This document shows, piece after piece, positions 21,682-35,713 of a stretch of DNA of 64,000 bases (the first letter of the stretch is position 1; every line of letters begins with the position of its first letter). Below the pieces are notes generated by a model that did not search any database, was not told where the DNA came from, and saw nothing but the letters and a program-made list of their open reading frames with translations. The stretch comes from Chondrilla cf. caribensis (Eukaryota; Porifera; Demospongiae; Chondrillida; Chondrillidae), in assembly GCA_964020155.1 (NCBI GenBank), contig OZ026565.1, positions 2,455,001 to 2,519,000 of the forward strand, written 5' to 3'. The position numbers and the translations under genes are program-made.

Positions 21682-24046
21682 GCATGTGTGTGTCAATGAG
21701 CTGACATTCATATTGTGCACGTGAGAGGTTAGTGTATTGCTATGTGTACCTTGATTGTTATGTCCTCATAGTTGTTAATAGTTTGTCTCACATCTCCAAT
21801 GGGTTCAAAGGTCGGATTGGGGAAGATTGTGACATTGGTGCCAACATCAGATACTGTTAACCCATCCATTGTTATGACAACAGCCACAGGGGTGGTTGGA
21901 GGCGTGGCACTTGTACCAGGGGAGGGGCATTCTATAAGCATGCTTGTTGTCACTCTGCACTGTGAGGTGACCTCTGTAGGTGACACCTGGCTGGCTTGTC
22001 TCTTTGAAGTTGCAGGAGTGAATCTGAAAATCAGCTGAGGATTCTGAACTATGTCAAATCCTCTCCCGATCACTCTGAATGGAATGCCACCCCTGTGTAT
22101 GAGATAGTGATTGTATAACTAGGTCACATGCTGATCATATGACCTGAACCAGCCACTTACTGTGCAAAGCTCCTATTGGGGGACACAGAGGTAACTTCAG
22201 GGTCATCCTCATAAGAAAAGGCATTTTCAAGTTTAGTGTTCTGGTTGTCAATGGTAACCAAAACATCAATGTCCCCAGCAGCTTGACCATGATGTGGAGT
22301 TGTACATTGCAACGACCCTGGCTGTTGGTATTTCTCACTACATAGGGACCATGTGAGTCATGATCAATAACAGCTTTTGGTATAAACAATTGCGATGAAC
22401 TTACTTTATTGAGCATGGTAGTTTAGTTCCTGTTTCCAATTCCAGTTCAACTTTGTGCTGTGATCCGTAAACCAGACTGGGACCTGTCAAAGTGAGTATT
22501 GTTCCTCCAGAAGCTATACCAGAGCTAGGCTCAACCGAAGTCAGTGTTACATCCTGCAATATCACATGACAGTCACACAGTATATGTATGGTAAGCATGT
22601 GACAGTCACATGACATGCTCACTTACCACAAAGGAATAAGCCATTGCTGTTTGAATAGTCTGCAGTGTGTTGTTGCCATCAGTGAAGGAGATTATGATTG
22701 GACTGCTCATCACTGGTGCTTGTCCAGTAGTACATGTAAGCCTTAAGGAGGAGAACCCTACAATTAATCTATATTTCAAAGTTATATAATGATAGTATAC
22801 CTTACTTTTCAGCTGGCTGGAAGTTGGACTGGAGTATGTCACACTGAGCAGACCCGATGGTGATGCTGTCTACATCAGTGGTCCTCAAAGGTAGGTTAAA
22901 CCCTGTAATAGTGATTGTGGTTCCACCCCCTGTGGGCCCTCCTCTTGGTGTGAACTAGTAGAACAATAGTGATATTTATCAACATATATGTGTGAGTACA
23001 TATTTTACATTATTACCAGATATGTGTATGTAAGTAAATGCATGTGTTGTATGTGCCATCCCAATTGGTGGCAAATTCAAAGAGATCTCTGGATATGAAA
23101 ATTGATCAAATAGCTACCAAAAGGTCAGCAAGTAGCTAGTCAGGATACATGAATATTATGTTTAGACATGACACAAACCTGATATCCCTGATTTAATTCA
23201 ACCATTCTACCACTATACTCACATCTGTCACGTTGACTGGACAGGAAATTGAGGATGTACGAAGGAGACTGCTTGGACAAGAACTTTGAGGAGTAAATGA
23301 GCATTTTTGATCTGCAGGAGTGTAGGTGGGTACCGGTGTGGTCATGTGGGTGTGATTCTGTAGGTGTTAGGTAAGCATGTGAGTCTCAACCCACTTTCCC
23401 TGCAGTATCCACAGTCCAACTCTCCGGGGAGAGTCACACACTCACTGCAGTCACGGATATCACTGCTCCTACAATCGTACACGTGCACTACACAGTAGCA
23501 GAGAACATATAATATTGACACAGAGACATTTGGGATCAGAAGAGCAGATCAAATGTTGTTAGAAATGTATGAGACCAATACCCACCTACAACTGTTATGT
23601 AAGCATTAATATATGTACACACATCCCACCCTATATTTACCATATTACCATACCTCTTATCATGTTCGGATTATCCAATATGTATTCTCGGTTGTCTTGG
23701 AGGGAAAATCGAACTTGAACTTCCAATTCAGTAGGTCTACTTCCAAACTGCAGATAAATAACAACAATTAATGGCAAACAGTGAAAGTGAACAAAAAGAC
23801 ACATGTATATATATAGTGCATATCATTATTATATGAAAATATTAATCATGAAATTTGACATTCTGTGAATGGAAACAACTTACATTGCAATGATTGCAGT
23901 TGATAAAACCACTGACCACTCCTCCAGACTCAGTCCCAACAGTGCTCAGTGTACCTGCCACAACCTGTTCACTACCATCTCCCATGAACACACACTGGTA
24001 GTCAGTACTGACCTAGTGATTGCAATGGTAATGCACACAAAAAGGC

Positions 24047-24116
<70 letters not shown>

Positions 24117-27100
24117 GTATACCTGTAGTGTGCCATCCCTGAAGGATACAGGCACACTGAGTGCCTTGGTTTCATTAACATGAGCAAATAGTGTGTACTT
24201 GGCTGTTCTACTAGGAGTGATCTGAGGACAAAAGTGTTTGGTGGACTCCTACGAGAAGAGAAGGGCACAATATTATTGCAATGGTAGCCACATCAATCAC
24301 TGTCAACCTGTCCATTGCAATAGCAACAACACAAGGGGTGCTTGGAGGTGTGGCACTTTTATACCAGGGAGGGGCATCCAACTCACAGTGCTGGACAAGA
24401 AATCATGGAATTCCAAACCTACTGTATATATTTCACTGGATGAGCTACAGTATATAATCCTCATAGGGAAGTTCCCCCAACTACTCAAGTTATGTAATCA
24501 TCACCAGGGTATTCCCCCTCTCATTCACAGTATAGGAAGAGCTACATGATCCTCCCTTAGCACCACACGTTGCTGACTCAGCACACCACTGGCAGGTGGA
24601 CTGGGAGACACAGGGAACACAGCTCGTGTATGACTGACAGTCAAAATATGTCACATGGTTTGTCTCCACGACGACGCTAGGCTTAGTGGTGAGATACCGG
24701 ACAAGCTGTAACCGTGGTGACGCTTCACCTGTTGAACATGGAGAGGTGATTATAACTAGACAAAACTACAACCTTCATAATTTACATGTACTGAACATAA
24801 CACCATACAATCTATCATACACAGTACACACAAATGGACAAGAGAAATAGGTATAATATTAGGTATTATCATGTGTAATAATAAATGGTAGAATTATCTG
24901 GAGACTACACACGTATTGTTCATTACATCACACATCTTGTACACAAGTACAAATGTACAGTACAGACAGTGCGAACAGCGTATACACCTGTAGCTAGTGC
25001 ACAACACATGCTACAAGGTGGATCACAACAGTGTTGACCTGTGTATGATGTAATAACGATCTCTCTGAGTCTATCTTGTGGAGGTGAACTACACAAATAA
25101 TCCCCTCCTCCGAGACCAGTGGCAGGACGTCTGAACTCATCTCCATTTCTGTCAAAGTCATAACGACATTCATAGTTGATGCCTCCATCTTGGGGGACAT
25201 GCCTGGTTGCCAAGGTGATCTACATGCATGGTCATGAAAATTGATCACAGAATAATATAAATGTTCCACATCAGACTGAATATAACCTTACATTTAGAAC
25301 ATTTTGGACATCTATTATACTGGGAGTAACCATGATGATGACTGGACAGGTGGCATTGTTGCCATGGGAAACATAGTGGTTTGGTTGTCCAGATGTTGGG
25401 CAATCCATTATTGTGCCACACCTCCCTTCAGCAGAGCACCACCCACACAGCGGGTTGGGTGTGGTCACACACGCCTCACAGGAAGTGTGACAACTACACC
25501 TCTGAATTGAGAATTTGTAGATCTGAGGTAAATGGAAAGTAATTCTAGAATGAATCACAATAGTTTGACTGTGTATTCATTACACCAAAGTCAAACATTG
25601 ACAAAATTGCAATCGGATTTGAATTCAACTACACTTTTATAGGAATAAGAATGTAGCCTGTGCAGGGGTCAAATCTGCACACAATTATGTAGATCATAGA
25701 TTTAGCCATCAGACTGTAATGATTTTTTTATCCTTCACTTCTGAGCAAGTATGGATTCATCATCACATGATAAACAAGTGCTAGAAAATGTGAGGACTGA
25801 GGATATTATTTCCAGACTAATGACTGATAGGGTTTATTTAGCCCTGGTTTCTGAAAGCTAATCCATCCATACCCATCAATAGTAATCTTTTAGGCTGACT
25901 GATTATTCCACACGTTTCATCTATTCCTCAATTCTGCTTCTGACTACAATAAGAACACTCCCACACACCAATAACCACACCCAGCACACATAATATACAT
26001 CCTCACCCCGGTACGCACAAACACACCCACACTCACACCTCTGCATACACAAACATACTCATGCCCAAGACAATTACACCCACACTCACATCCATACACA
26101 CGAACACACCCACTCACCCACATCCTATGTACACCCCCACACACACCTTCTTTCTAGTCACAACATAATAACTCTGACCATCTCTACTTGACACGATCTC
26201 CACAACATCCTCACTGGAAGGAAGCTGATTTGTGTCCAACAAAATGTGTGCTGTTGACCCGGACACCAAGTACTGAAACAAAGGCAGGAAAATTATCAGC
26301 TTTTAGAGATTTGCTTGAGGCATTTATTCTACAATCATACAGAATTGATATCCCATGGCTAAAATCAACATACACTGTAAAACCACTGGTCAATCACCAT
26401 CCTTGGTGGACCATTGGATGTACAACCACGTGCATCTGGTACAACTTCCCTTCATGGTTGAAACCACTGATGGACATATTCCATCATTGTCATAGAGTTG
26501 ATGAAGTACATGCACCACCACATGCATTTTGACCTTTGTGGGCATTGAAACATAATAAACATGTTTACACATGTGACGGAATTACTGACCACTAGCCCTA
26601 ATTGCATATTGCATTGTATTCATAATACAAGTCTCATATATAATTTCATTTACCAATTATAGTGAAATCACATTACCTCCAGTGTTTTTATATACAGTGT
26701 AGGCTATATTACATGCATGAGTAAAGCTAGACAGGAATAGGACAAGGGTAGGGAACACATTAGAGCCAAACATCCACATGTTTATTATTAATGAACACAT
26801 TTGTAAACACTGCACATGTACCAGTCTAACTTGAATCAACTTGTAAATGTGCAATCAATGGGAGAGATGATACATACAGCAGTGCTATTCTGTACAAACC
26901 TGGTGAATTGAGCCACTTTCAAATCCTATCAGGAGAAACCTGTGCTGGTTAGTGACGACACTCCCCAAAGCAGTGACTGCCCCACCCCCTTCTCCGAGTG
27001 AGGACATGTTCAAAAGAGGAGATAGAGTTGCCTCTGACCCTCCACATCCCTGCATGAGGAGAGGCACAACCATATTTGATGAATACTTTCAAATTCACAC

Positions 27101-28394
27101 TAGCTGGTCCCCAAAACATAACAAGTGATATAGACATACATGGGATGAGGTTACAGTGGTTGTGTATTCATAAAGTATTAACATAATATTAAAGATATGT
27201 AAATACTCAATACAACACACTGAAACCTATGAATTTGCATGTACAGTATGTATAATATCACACACGCATGCACGCACGCACATACAGTCATTGCTAATGT
27301 AGTGAAGATAGTCTGCCAATCGCTGTAATCATATTTGCAGATCACTCCACCATAGGACAAGAACAGAGTGTGTCCATCACCAGAGGAAGCTCGACTGAAG
27401 TGATCATGGTCAGCTGCTGTCAGTTCACCACACTTCAAGCTATATAGAAATGAATGTTAAAAATATGCACATTACACATACGTATTATACATTATGCATT
27501 ATATCTATATTAATTGCACATTCATATGTAGCACACAGTGTCATGTACGCATGCACACATGTGCAAATACACACACATACACAGTACATCACCTGCCTTC
27601 TTCACTGCATATGAATCGGTTTCCTCTACCTGGTCGTATCAACCCCACATCCTGGTTGTTGGTGTGGTAGAAGTAAGTCTTTCCGCCATCTCCTCGCTGC
27701 ACACCGACATAGAAGGAATCACCTCCCACCGAAAATGCTTCATGGAATTCTCCTGTGCATTCTATGTATGTAAACAGAAAGTTTTCATGTGGAAATCAAG
27801 ATAAATCGATATAACTTAGGGACTGTTAGTGATGATGAGAAAAATTCAATGCCAATTATTATCGTTAATTACTCACCTGACACCAATTTAAGTGCTGAGG
27901 TACGATATCATGCACATAAATCACTGTGTGTTTGTGTGTGATAATGTGTTTGTGTGTATGCTGCATGAGCAAACACATGCAGGTACATGCAACACACACA
28001 TACCACTTAGTCATGCATGCATGCATGGATGACTAAATCATCAGGTGTTACCCACTGATCATCATGCTTACAGTAAATTCTTCATAATCAGCTAGCTTAC
28101 CTTTAGCTGTTAATAATTTTTACCCACCATAAATTATTCCTAATATCAATATTAATATTTCTTCAAATAATATTAATTAATAAACAAGAGTAACGAATGT
28201 CCAGTTAGTCCACCAAACTCATTGATCTACCATATTTTTGAGAAAGGAATATGAAGTTCATATCCAATTACCAAGAAATCTTTATCCACAGTGCACAATC
28301 ATAATACATAACACAAACATGTAACGTCATCACACACAAAAACATTCAATATGACCCATAATTAATATCCTCATCCATAGACTTACTCACTCAC

Positions 28395-28460
<66 letters not shown>

Positions 28461-28494
28461 GAACACACACACACACACACACACGCACGCACGC

Positions 28495-28556
<62 letters not shown>

Positions 28557-29113
28557 GAACACAGCTGATCGTTATCGAAGTGATAGTCGACATATCTTGA
28601 CGGTTGGACACTGTAATTATCTGAGGTGAACTCAAAATCGTATCGTATGATATCCAAGATGAACGAATCTGTTCCTGGACTGACACGAGCTGTGTTCAAC
28701 GATATTTCTGTGTCCGACTTCTTCGTTATAATGCTCAGGATGTCCCTCTCGCTCAACGGGTTCCCGATGGCTACATTCTTCGACCATATCTCCGTGTTGA
28801 GGTCGCTCAGACGAACTAGATCACAAGATGTATTTGTACAGAGCAGGGCGCTATCGGACGACAGGTCGTCAGACTGGAGGAAAGAAATCGCTCTCACTTG
28901 TCTGCTTCCTTCTCTATGACCGGTCTCGTTCAACAAGTAAACGGCTCTAGAGGATCTGACCAGAAGCTGTCCCGAAGAAGCTACCTTGAGAGTCCTGATG
29001 GTTTCTACGTCCTCATTCAGGGAATATATCTCAGATCCGCCAGTGCTACCAAATATCACGACTAGAACTGAAATAAATACACAGATCCCGACCTTGTCCA
29101 CCAAGCAAGCCAT
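19269..29113 (-). CDS. Gene C: plexin-like sema/PSI/IPT receptor with YEEV-repeat tail
   Basis: Complete in-frame 22-exon model (1,558 aa): 29113-28555, 27761-27593, 27439-27286, 27049-26900, 26272-26147, 25522-25292, 25219-24988, 24728-24529, 24221-24123, 24012-23884, 23747-23654, 23487-23395, 23311-23223, 22954-22806, 22741-22627, 22553-22405, 22337-22161, 22092-21750, 21507-21352, 21004-20788, 20707-20615 and 20221-19269. Exons 1-5 give the signal peptide and a divergent sema domain. Exons 6, 8 and 12 are PSI modules (CEACVTTPNPLCGWC; CVPCVSQSTCQWC; CSECVTLPGELDCGYC). Exons 14-19 are IPT/TIG modules (GGPTGGGTTITITG). Exon 20 carries the membrane helix (YIVLPVLAVVLFCGVLLLI) and, with exon 21, a coiled coil. 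The single tail exon carries 11 YEEV motifs, then YMDM, YVNVD, NPAYDLPPVG and YVNDV. There is no RasGAP or kinase. The exon 7 donor could instead be at the ACAG/GTCAAC site near 25,039, in the same phase. C is a distant paralogue of A/B. Confidence 0.85.
19801..20088 (-). repeat. In-frame tail minisatellite (YEEV array) in gene C
   Basis: Six consecutive identical 30-bp units (19801-19980) are followed by three 36-bp units (19981-20088, the last slightly diverged). They encode EEVEEYEEVK and EELEVEEYEEVK. Unit lengths are multiples of three, so copy number can change without breaking the frame. Each unit has one tyrosine in an acidic YEEV context, close to the pYEEI consensus bound by Src-family SH2 domains (established knowledge); phosphorylation is inference. 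Confidence 0.9.
21093..21316. repeat. (TG)n microsatellite pair, C intron 19
   Basis: Two TG tracts (about 21,093-21,139 and 21,243-21,316) separated by G-rich degenerate repeat, in the intron before the transmembrane exon. Another TG tract is at about 21,629-21,678. Confidence 0.9.
24049..24114. repeat. (CA)n microsatellite, C intron 9
   Basis: CA tract ending a few bases from the exon 9 donor at 24,122. Confidence 0.95.
24260..24395 (-). pseudogene. Relic IPT exon inside a C intron
   Basis: This intron stretch (between exons 8 and 9) resembles part of C exon 18 near 21,860-21,950: the blocks around GTCAACCTGTCCATTG, GGTGCTTGGAGGTGTGGCAC and CCAGGGAGGGGCAT match with scattered changes. It has no clean splice sites and looks like a decayed copy of the IPT exon. 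D keeps a related relic near 29,985-30,345, interrupted by a MITE. Confidence 0.6.
28399..28554. repeat. (CA)n tract forming the C exon 1 donor
   Basis: On the minus strand the exon 1 end TTCAG runs directly into (GT)n, so the 5' splice site is the first GT of the microsatellite. A second TTCAG/GT sits inside the tract near 28,460. Confidence 0.85.
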
Positions 29114-29413
29114 CTCGATCGAGTCGTGTGTCTGTTATCGAAACGGGAACGAAAACGCCAGGCAAGCGCTACCCTGCCCATATATTATAGGAGATAAACC
29201 ACCGTATCAGTATACCCTGTGTATACAATGTCATAATATTCACCCTATATTTACTCGCTACGGATTAATTCTGATAAAATTGAAATTTATTAAGTTAAAC
29301 TCCGCATACCTACAGCAATAATATTATATTAACTACAAAACTGCAAAAATAATGTGCAAATTGAAGACAAAAAGTTACAAAATGCATGGAAAACTGAAAG
29401 CAGTATCACACTA
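29114..29413. other. Intergenic C-D, C promoter side
   Basis: About 300 bp between the C ATG and the broken 3' end of D. The part next to C is CpG-richer; the C promoter should be here. No core motif stands out. Confidence 0.45.
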
Positions 29414-30022
29414 TTATTGTATTGCTATGTGTACCTTGATTGTGATGTCCTCATAGTTGTTAATAGTTTGTCTCACATCTCCAATGGGTTCAAAGGTGGG
29501 ATTAGGGACAATAGAGACATTGGTGCCAACATCAGATACTGTTAACCCATCCATTGTTATGACATCAGCCACAGGGGTGGTTGGAGGCGTGGCACTTGTA
29601 CCAGGGGAGGGGCATTCCATAACTTTCACTGCATTAGCCACAGTCCTGCTCTCCTGGGAGAGTCACACTCTCACTGCAGTCACGAATATTATTGCTCATG
29701 TTCGGATTATCCAATACGTATTCTCGGTTGTCTTGGAGGGAAAATCGAACTTGAACTTCCAATTCAGTAGGTCTACTTCCAAACTGCAGATAAATAACAA
29801 CAATTAATGTTAAACAGTGAAAGTGAACAAACAAGACACACATTATATTATACATAATATTATTATATTATGAAAATATTAATCATGAAATTAGACATTC
29901 TGTGAATAAAAACAATTGCAACTTATATTTTGATGATCGCAGTTGATAAAACCACTAACCACCCCTATATAATTGCACTGTAGCCACATCATTTATTGTC
30001 AACCCGTCCATGGTTATAACAA

Positions 30023-30257
30023 CTTGTATCCTGGTTCGGCGAAAGATCAAAGAGAAAAGTGTGCACACATCAGTGCTGGAAGCACAGGTCACTGATGTGT
30101 GCACAGTTCACCTGACAGGTTTCATTGTTGGGATTAATTGTGTGAGAACAAGGCAGGAAATTAGTAAACACATCTCTATTGTATATAATATGTTGTATTG
30201 GACTATGCACATATTTGCCGTATAAATTGTCTATTATTCGCCACGCCAGGATACAAG
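30023..30257. mobile_element. MITE with CTTGTATCCTGG terminal repeats, copy in D
   Basis: 235 bp bounded by CTTGTATCCTGG and its complement (30,246-30,257), inserted within the relic IPT exon of D. Internal sequence matches 10,573-10,808. A perfect 22-bp palindrome follows at 30,262-30,283. Confidence 0.7.
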
Positions 30258-32087
30258 ATATGTATCCTGCCTAGGCAGGATACAACTATTACATATGGGG
30301 TGCTTAGAGGTGTGGCACGTGTACCAGGGGAGGGGCATTCAACTTATATTGCCATAATATTATAATCTTTGAATTACCAACCTACTGATTTTATTTCACT
30401 GGATGAGCTACAGTACATATCCTCATAGGGACGTTTCCCCCCCCCCCCCATTCAAGGTACGTAATCACCACCAGGGTATTCCCCCTCTCACTCACAGTAT
30501 AGGGAGAGCTACATGATCCTCCCTTAGCACCACAAGTTGCTGACTCAGCACACCACTGGCAGGTGGACTGGGAGACACAGGGAACACAGCTCGTGTATGA
30601 CTGACAGTCAAAATATGTCACATGGTTTGTCTCCACGATGGCGGTAGGCTCAGTGGTGAGGTAACGGGCAAGCTGTAACCGTGGTGACGTTTCACCTGTT
30701 GAACATGGAGAGATGACTATAACTGGACGTAACTACAACCTTCATAATTTACATGTACTGAACATAACACCATACAATCTATCATACACAGTACACACAA
30801 ATGGACAAGAGGAATAGGTATAATATATATGGCATATATCATGCGTAAAATATAATTTGCAGACTACATACGTATTGTTCATTACAACACACATCTTGTA
30901 CACTAGTACAAATGTACAGTACACACAGCACCAACAGTGTATACACATGTAGCTAGTGTACAACACATGCTACAAGGTGGATCACAAGGGTGTTGACCTG
31001 ATGTAACGATCTCTCTAAGTCTATCTTGTGGAGGTGAACTACACAAATAATCCCCTCCTCCAAGACCAGTGGTAGGACGTCTGAACTCATCTCCATTTTT
31101 GTCAAAGACATAACGACATTCATAGTTGATGCCACCATCTTGGGGGACATGCCTGGTTGCCAAGGTGATCTACATGCATGATCATGAAAATTGATCACAG
31201 AATAATATAAATGTTCCACATCAGACTGAATATAACCTTACATTAAGAACATTTTGGACATCTATTGTACTGGGAGTAACCATGGTGATGGCTGGACAGG
31301 TGGCATTGTTGCCATGGGCAACATAGTGGTTTGGTTGTCCAGATGTTGGGCAATCCATTATTGTGCCACACCTCCCTTCAGCAGAGCACCACCCACATAG
31401 CGGGTTGGGTGTGGTCACACACGCCTCACAGGAAGTGTGACAACTACACCTCTGAATTGAGAATAGGTAGATCTGAGGCAAATGGAAAGTAAATCTGGAA
31501 TGAATCACGTGCACAATAGTTTTACTGTGTGATCCAACTTATGTATAATTAGCTATTACACCAGGTCTAACATTGACAAAATCGGATTTGAATTCAACTA
31601 CACTTTGGTAGGAAGATAAGGATGTAGCCTGTACAGGGGTCAAATCTGCACACAATAGTACATTAGATCATAGATTCAGCCAGCAGACTGTAATGATATT
31701 ATTGTTCTTGTCTTCTGAGCAAGTATGGATTCATCATCACATGATAAACAGGTGCTAGGACATGAATATCCTTTAACTGAGGACTCAGGATATCGATATT
31801 ATTTCAAGATTAATATCTGATTGGGTTGATTTAGCACTGATACCTGAAAACTCTACCCATCAATAGTAATCTTTTAGGCTGGCTGATTATTTCACACTTT
31901 CATCTATTCCTTAAAGTCTGCTTCAGACTACGATTAGCACACTCCCACACACCAATAGCGACACCCAAAACATACATCCTCACCCGGCACACACAAACGC
32001 ACCCACACTCACACCTCTGCACACACAACCATGCTCACACCCACACTCATATCCGTGCACACAAACACACCCACCCAACCACATCCT

Positions 32088-32692
32088 AGCGCTGGGCGGT
32101 ATCAAAAAATATCAGTTTCGGTATATTGCCAACATTATACCGCGGTATTACGGTATACCGAGTCTTAAGGTTATAGTTGGGCTTTGAAATAACTGAATCC
32201 TCGATTTAATAATAATGAAATAAATAAACATAAATAAATGAATAAATAATCCACCACTTTGTCGTCCTCGTTAACTCGGAGTGCAAAGTACTTTCAAATA
32301 TCAGATTTAGCATTCATCTTATCGACAAGATGAAGTTCGTTGCTCGGATCGCCCATATCGCTCGTTCGCTGATCAAAATTTAAACTTGCAGCCGACGACG
32401 TCGCCATTTTGACAACATTCTCTCATTCCGTGTAACAACGTATTACTCCGCACACGCACACTTTTCGTGCTCGTAATCATGGCTGTCGCAGCAATAGTTT
32501 CGAAGGATTCAGAAAACATCATTTCAGGGCGAAATTTGTTATCTCAGGAATATATCACTTAAAATACCAGTCAAACCTTAGAGAATACCGTGATATCACG
32601 ATATCTCGGTATAGAAAAAAGTCAGCCGGTATCAAAACCGTGCACAAATAATACCGCGGTATTACTATATATTCGGTATACCGCCCAGCGCT
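32088..32692. mobile_element. Non-autonomous DNA transposon (AGCGCTGGGCGGTAT termini)
   Basis: 605-bp element with 15-bp perfect terminal inverted repeats, flanked by a 10-bp direct repeat ACCACATCCT (32,078-32,087 and 32,693-32,702). The corresponding C intron (about 26,120) has a single uninterrupted copy of the target, so the insertion is D-specific. It is rich in TACCGCGGTATTAC-like inverted motifs and has no ORF of note. The superfamily is uncertain; a long duplication suggests hAT- or Mutator-like. Confidence 0.85.
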
Positions 32693-32704
32693 ACCACATC
32701 CTAT

Positions 32705-32706
<2 letters not shown>

Positions 32707-32770
<64 letters not shown>
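32707..32770. repeat. (CA)n microsatellite at a D donor
   Basis: CA tract directly against the donor of the D sema exon ending at about 32,771; C has a shorter degenerate CA run at the same place (26,135-26,146). Confidence 0.95.
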
Positions 32771-32772
<2 letters not shown>

Positions 32773-34444
32773 TCTTTCTGGTCACAACATAATAACTCTG
32801 AGCATCTCTACTTGACACGATCTCCACAACATCCTCACTGGAAGGAAGCTGATTTGTGTCCAACAAAATGGGTGCTGACCACCCAGACACTAAATACTGA
32901 AATAAAGACGGGAACATTTTCAGCTTTTAGAGATTCGATTAAGGTATTAATTCTACAATGATACAGGATTGATATCCCATGGCTAAAATCAACATACACT
33001 GTAAAACCACTGATCAATCACCATCATTGGTGGATCATTGCATGCACAACCACATGCATCTGGTGCAACTCCCCTTCACAGTTGAAACCACTGGTGGACA
33101 TATTCCATCTTTGTCGTACAGTTGATGAAGTACATGCACCACCACATGCATTGTGACCTTCGTGAGCGTTCAAACTCAATAAACATGTTTACACATGTGA
33201 CGGAATTACTGACCACTAGTCCTAATTGTATATTGCATTGTATTCATAATATAAGTCTCATGTATAATTTCATTTACCAATTATAGTGAAATCACATTAT
33301 CTCCAGTGTTTTTATATACAGTGTAGGCTATATTACATGCATGAGTAAAGCTAGACAGTAATAGGATAGGGAACACATTAGAGCCAAACATCAGCATGCC
33401 TGTGTTGCATGCATAAAGAAAAACATGTACTTGTAATGCAGAGATTTTGAAAGTAGACTGGAATTTGCATGTTTGAAGCAACTTTGCCATGTGTATCTCT
33501 TCAGCGAAGGTTCCCAAATGATTAGTTAGGAAGACAGCAGTTCCACTATTTAAATTCAAAGCTCTTGTTTGAAGGTTACCGGAGTGAATCCTTTCCAGGA
33601 CCAGCCACCGAGTATGGAAAAGTTCTGTGATTATAATTTTGGGGTATCCATTGTCACAAATGGGTACCTCATTGGGTAAGTGTCACCTTTTGGAGTGACC
33701 TATACAGAATTCTCTAACAATGCCATCCTGATCTGTCTGACTTTGTCTAAAAGTTATCATTGTTGTGTATTCAGTTGAATCCACATCACATATTCACTCA
33801 TACAGCATGTACTTCCCAATACATATATGATTATGTAAGGGCATTGATTAATTTCCAGAAATTTGTTAAATTATATGGATACATCACACATTTACCAGTC
33901 TAATTTAAATCAACTTACAAATGCAGTCAATGTCAGATGATGGATACAGCAGTGCTGTCTGATACAAACCTGGTGAATTGAGCCACTTTCAAATGCTATC
34001 AGGAGAAACCTGTGCTGGTTAGTGACGACACTCCCCAAAGCAGCAACTGCCTCACTCCCTCCTCTGAGTGAGGACACATTCAAAAGAGGAGAAAGAGTTA
34101 CCTCTGACCCTCCACATCCCTGCATGAGGAGAGGTGCAAACATGTTATATGGATACATTTAAAATTCACACTAGCTGGTCCCCAAAACATAACAAGTGAT
34201 ATAGACATACATAGGAGGATATTACAGTTGCGTAATCATATTATAGTATTAACATATTATTAAAGATATGTAAATACTCAATACAACACACTAAAACCTA
34301 TGAATTTGCATAATATACATAATATCACACACACACATACAAACACACACACACAAACACACACACACATACAAACACACAAACACACAAACGAATCTAA
34401 ATTAAATAATTAAAATAAATTAAAAAAATCTTACACAATATATT

Positions 34445-34483
<39 letters not shown>

Positions 34484-35548
34484 CATTGCTAATGAAGTGA
34501 AGATAGTCTGCCAATCGCTGTAATCATATTTGCAGATCACTCCACCATAGGACAAGAACAGAGTGTGTCCATCACCAGAGGAAGCTCGACTGAAGTGAGC
34601 ATGGTTAGCTGCTGTCAGTTCACCACACTTTAAACTGCAAATAAAGTCACATGTTTCACATACATCATACATCATATCCGTATAATATTATTAATTACAA
34701 TTGTAGCACACAATATCACACATATGCATACTTTTACACATGAACACTCACACACAAATACACACACATACACAGTACATCACCTTCCTTCTTCACTGCA
34801 TATGAATCGGTTTCCTCTACCTGGTCGTATCAACCCCACATCCTGGTTGTTGGTGTGGTAGAAGTAAGTCTTTCCACCATCTCCTCGCTGCACACCGACA
34901 AGGAATCACCTCCCACTGAGAGTACTTTATGAAATTCTCCCGTACATTCTATGTACACAGAAAGTTGAAATTTGTACAGTCATGTGGGAATCAACATACA
35001 AAATATAATTGGGACTGTAATCAATGATGAGAAAAATTCCAATTCTTCACCGGGCAGCAGTTCAAGTGCTAAGCCACAGAATTATCCATATAAGTCACTG
35101 TGTGTTTGTGTGTGATATTGTGTTTGTGTGTATGCTGCATGAGCAAACATCCAACACATGCAGGTACATGTAACACACACATAATACCACTTAGTCACTC
35201 ATGCGTGCATGGATGACTAAATCACTAGGTGTTACTCACTGATCGTCATGTTTACAGTAGATTCTCCTTAGTCTGCTACTACTTTGTCAATAATTTCACG
35301 CAACACAAATTCATAACACCAATACTTTTAGTTATTATACAAACAGTAACGAATGTCCTGGACCAGTTAATCTGACAAATTATACTCATTAATCAAACAT
35401 AATAAGAGCAAATTACTAACTTCACAGCATATTACCAAGAAATCTTTGCCCACAGTGTACTTATAATACTATGGACATAGCACAAACATGTGACATCGCA
35501 CACAAAACATTGGATGAATATGACACATTATCAATATCTACTTATGCA

Positions 35549-35562
35549 CACACACGCACGCA

Positions 35563-35622
<60 letters not shown>

Positions 35623-35623
35623 G

Positions 35624-35711
<88 letters not shown>
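35549..35711. repeat. (CA)n tract at the D exon 1 donor
   Basis: Same arrangement as in C: exon 1 runs straight into a (GT)n donor on the minus strand, interrupted once by GTGTCA. Confidence 0.95.
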
Positions 35712-35713
<2 letters not shown>

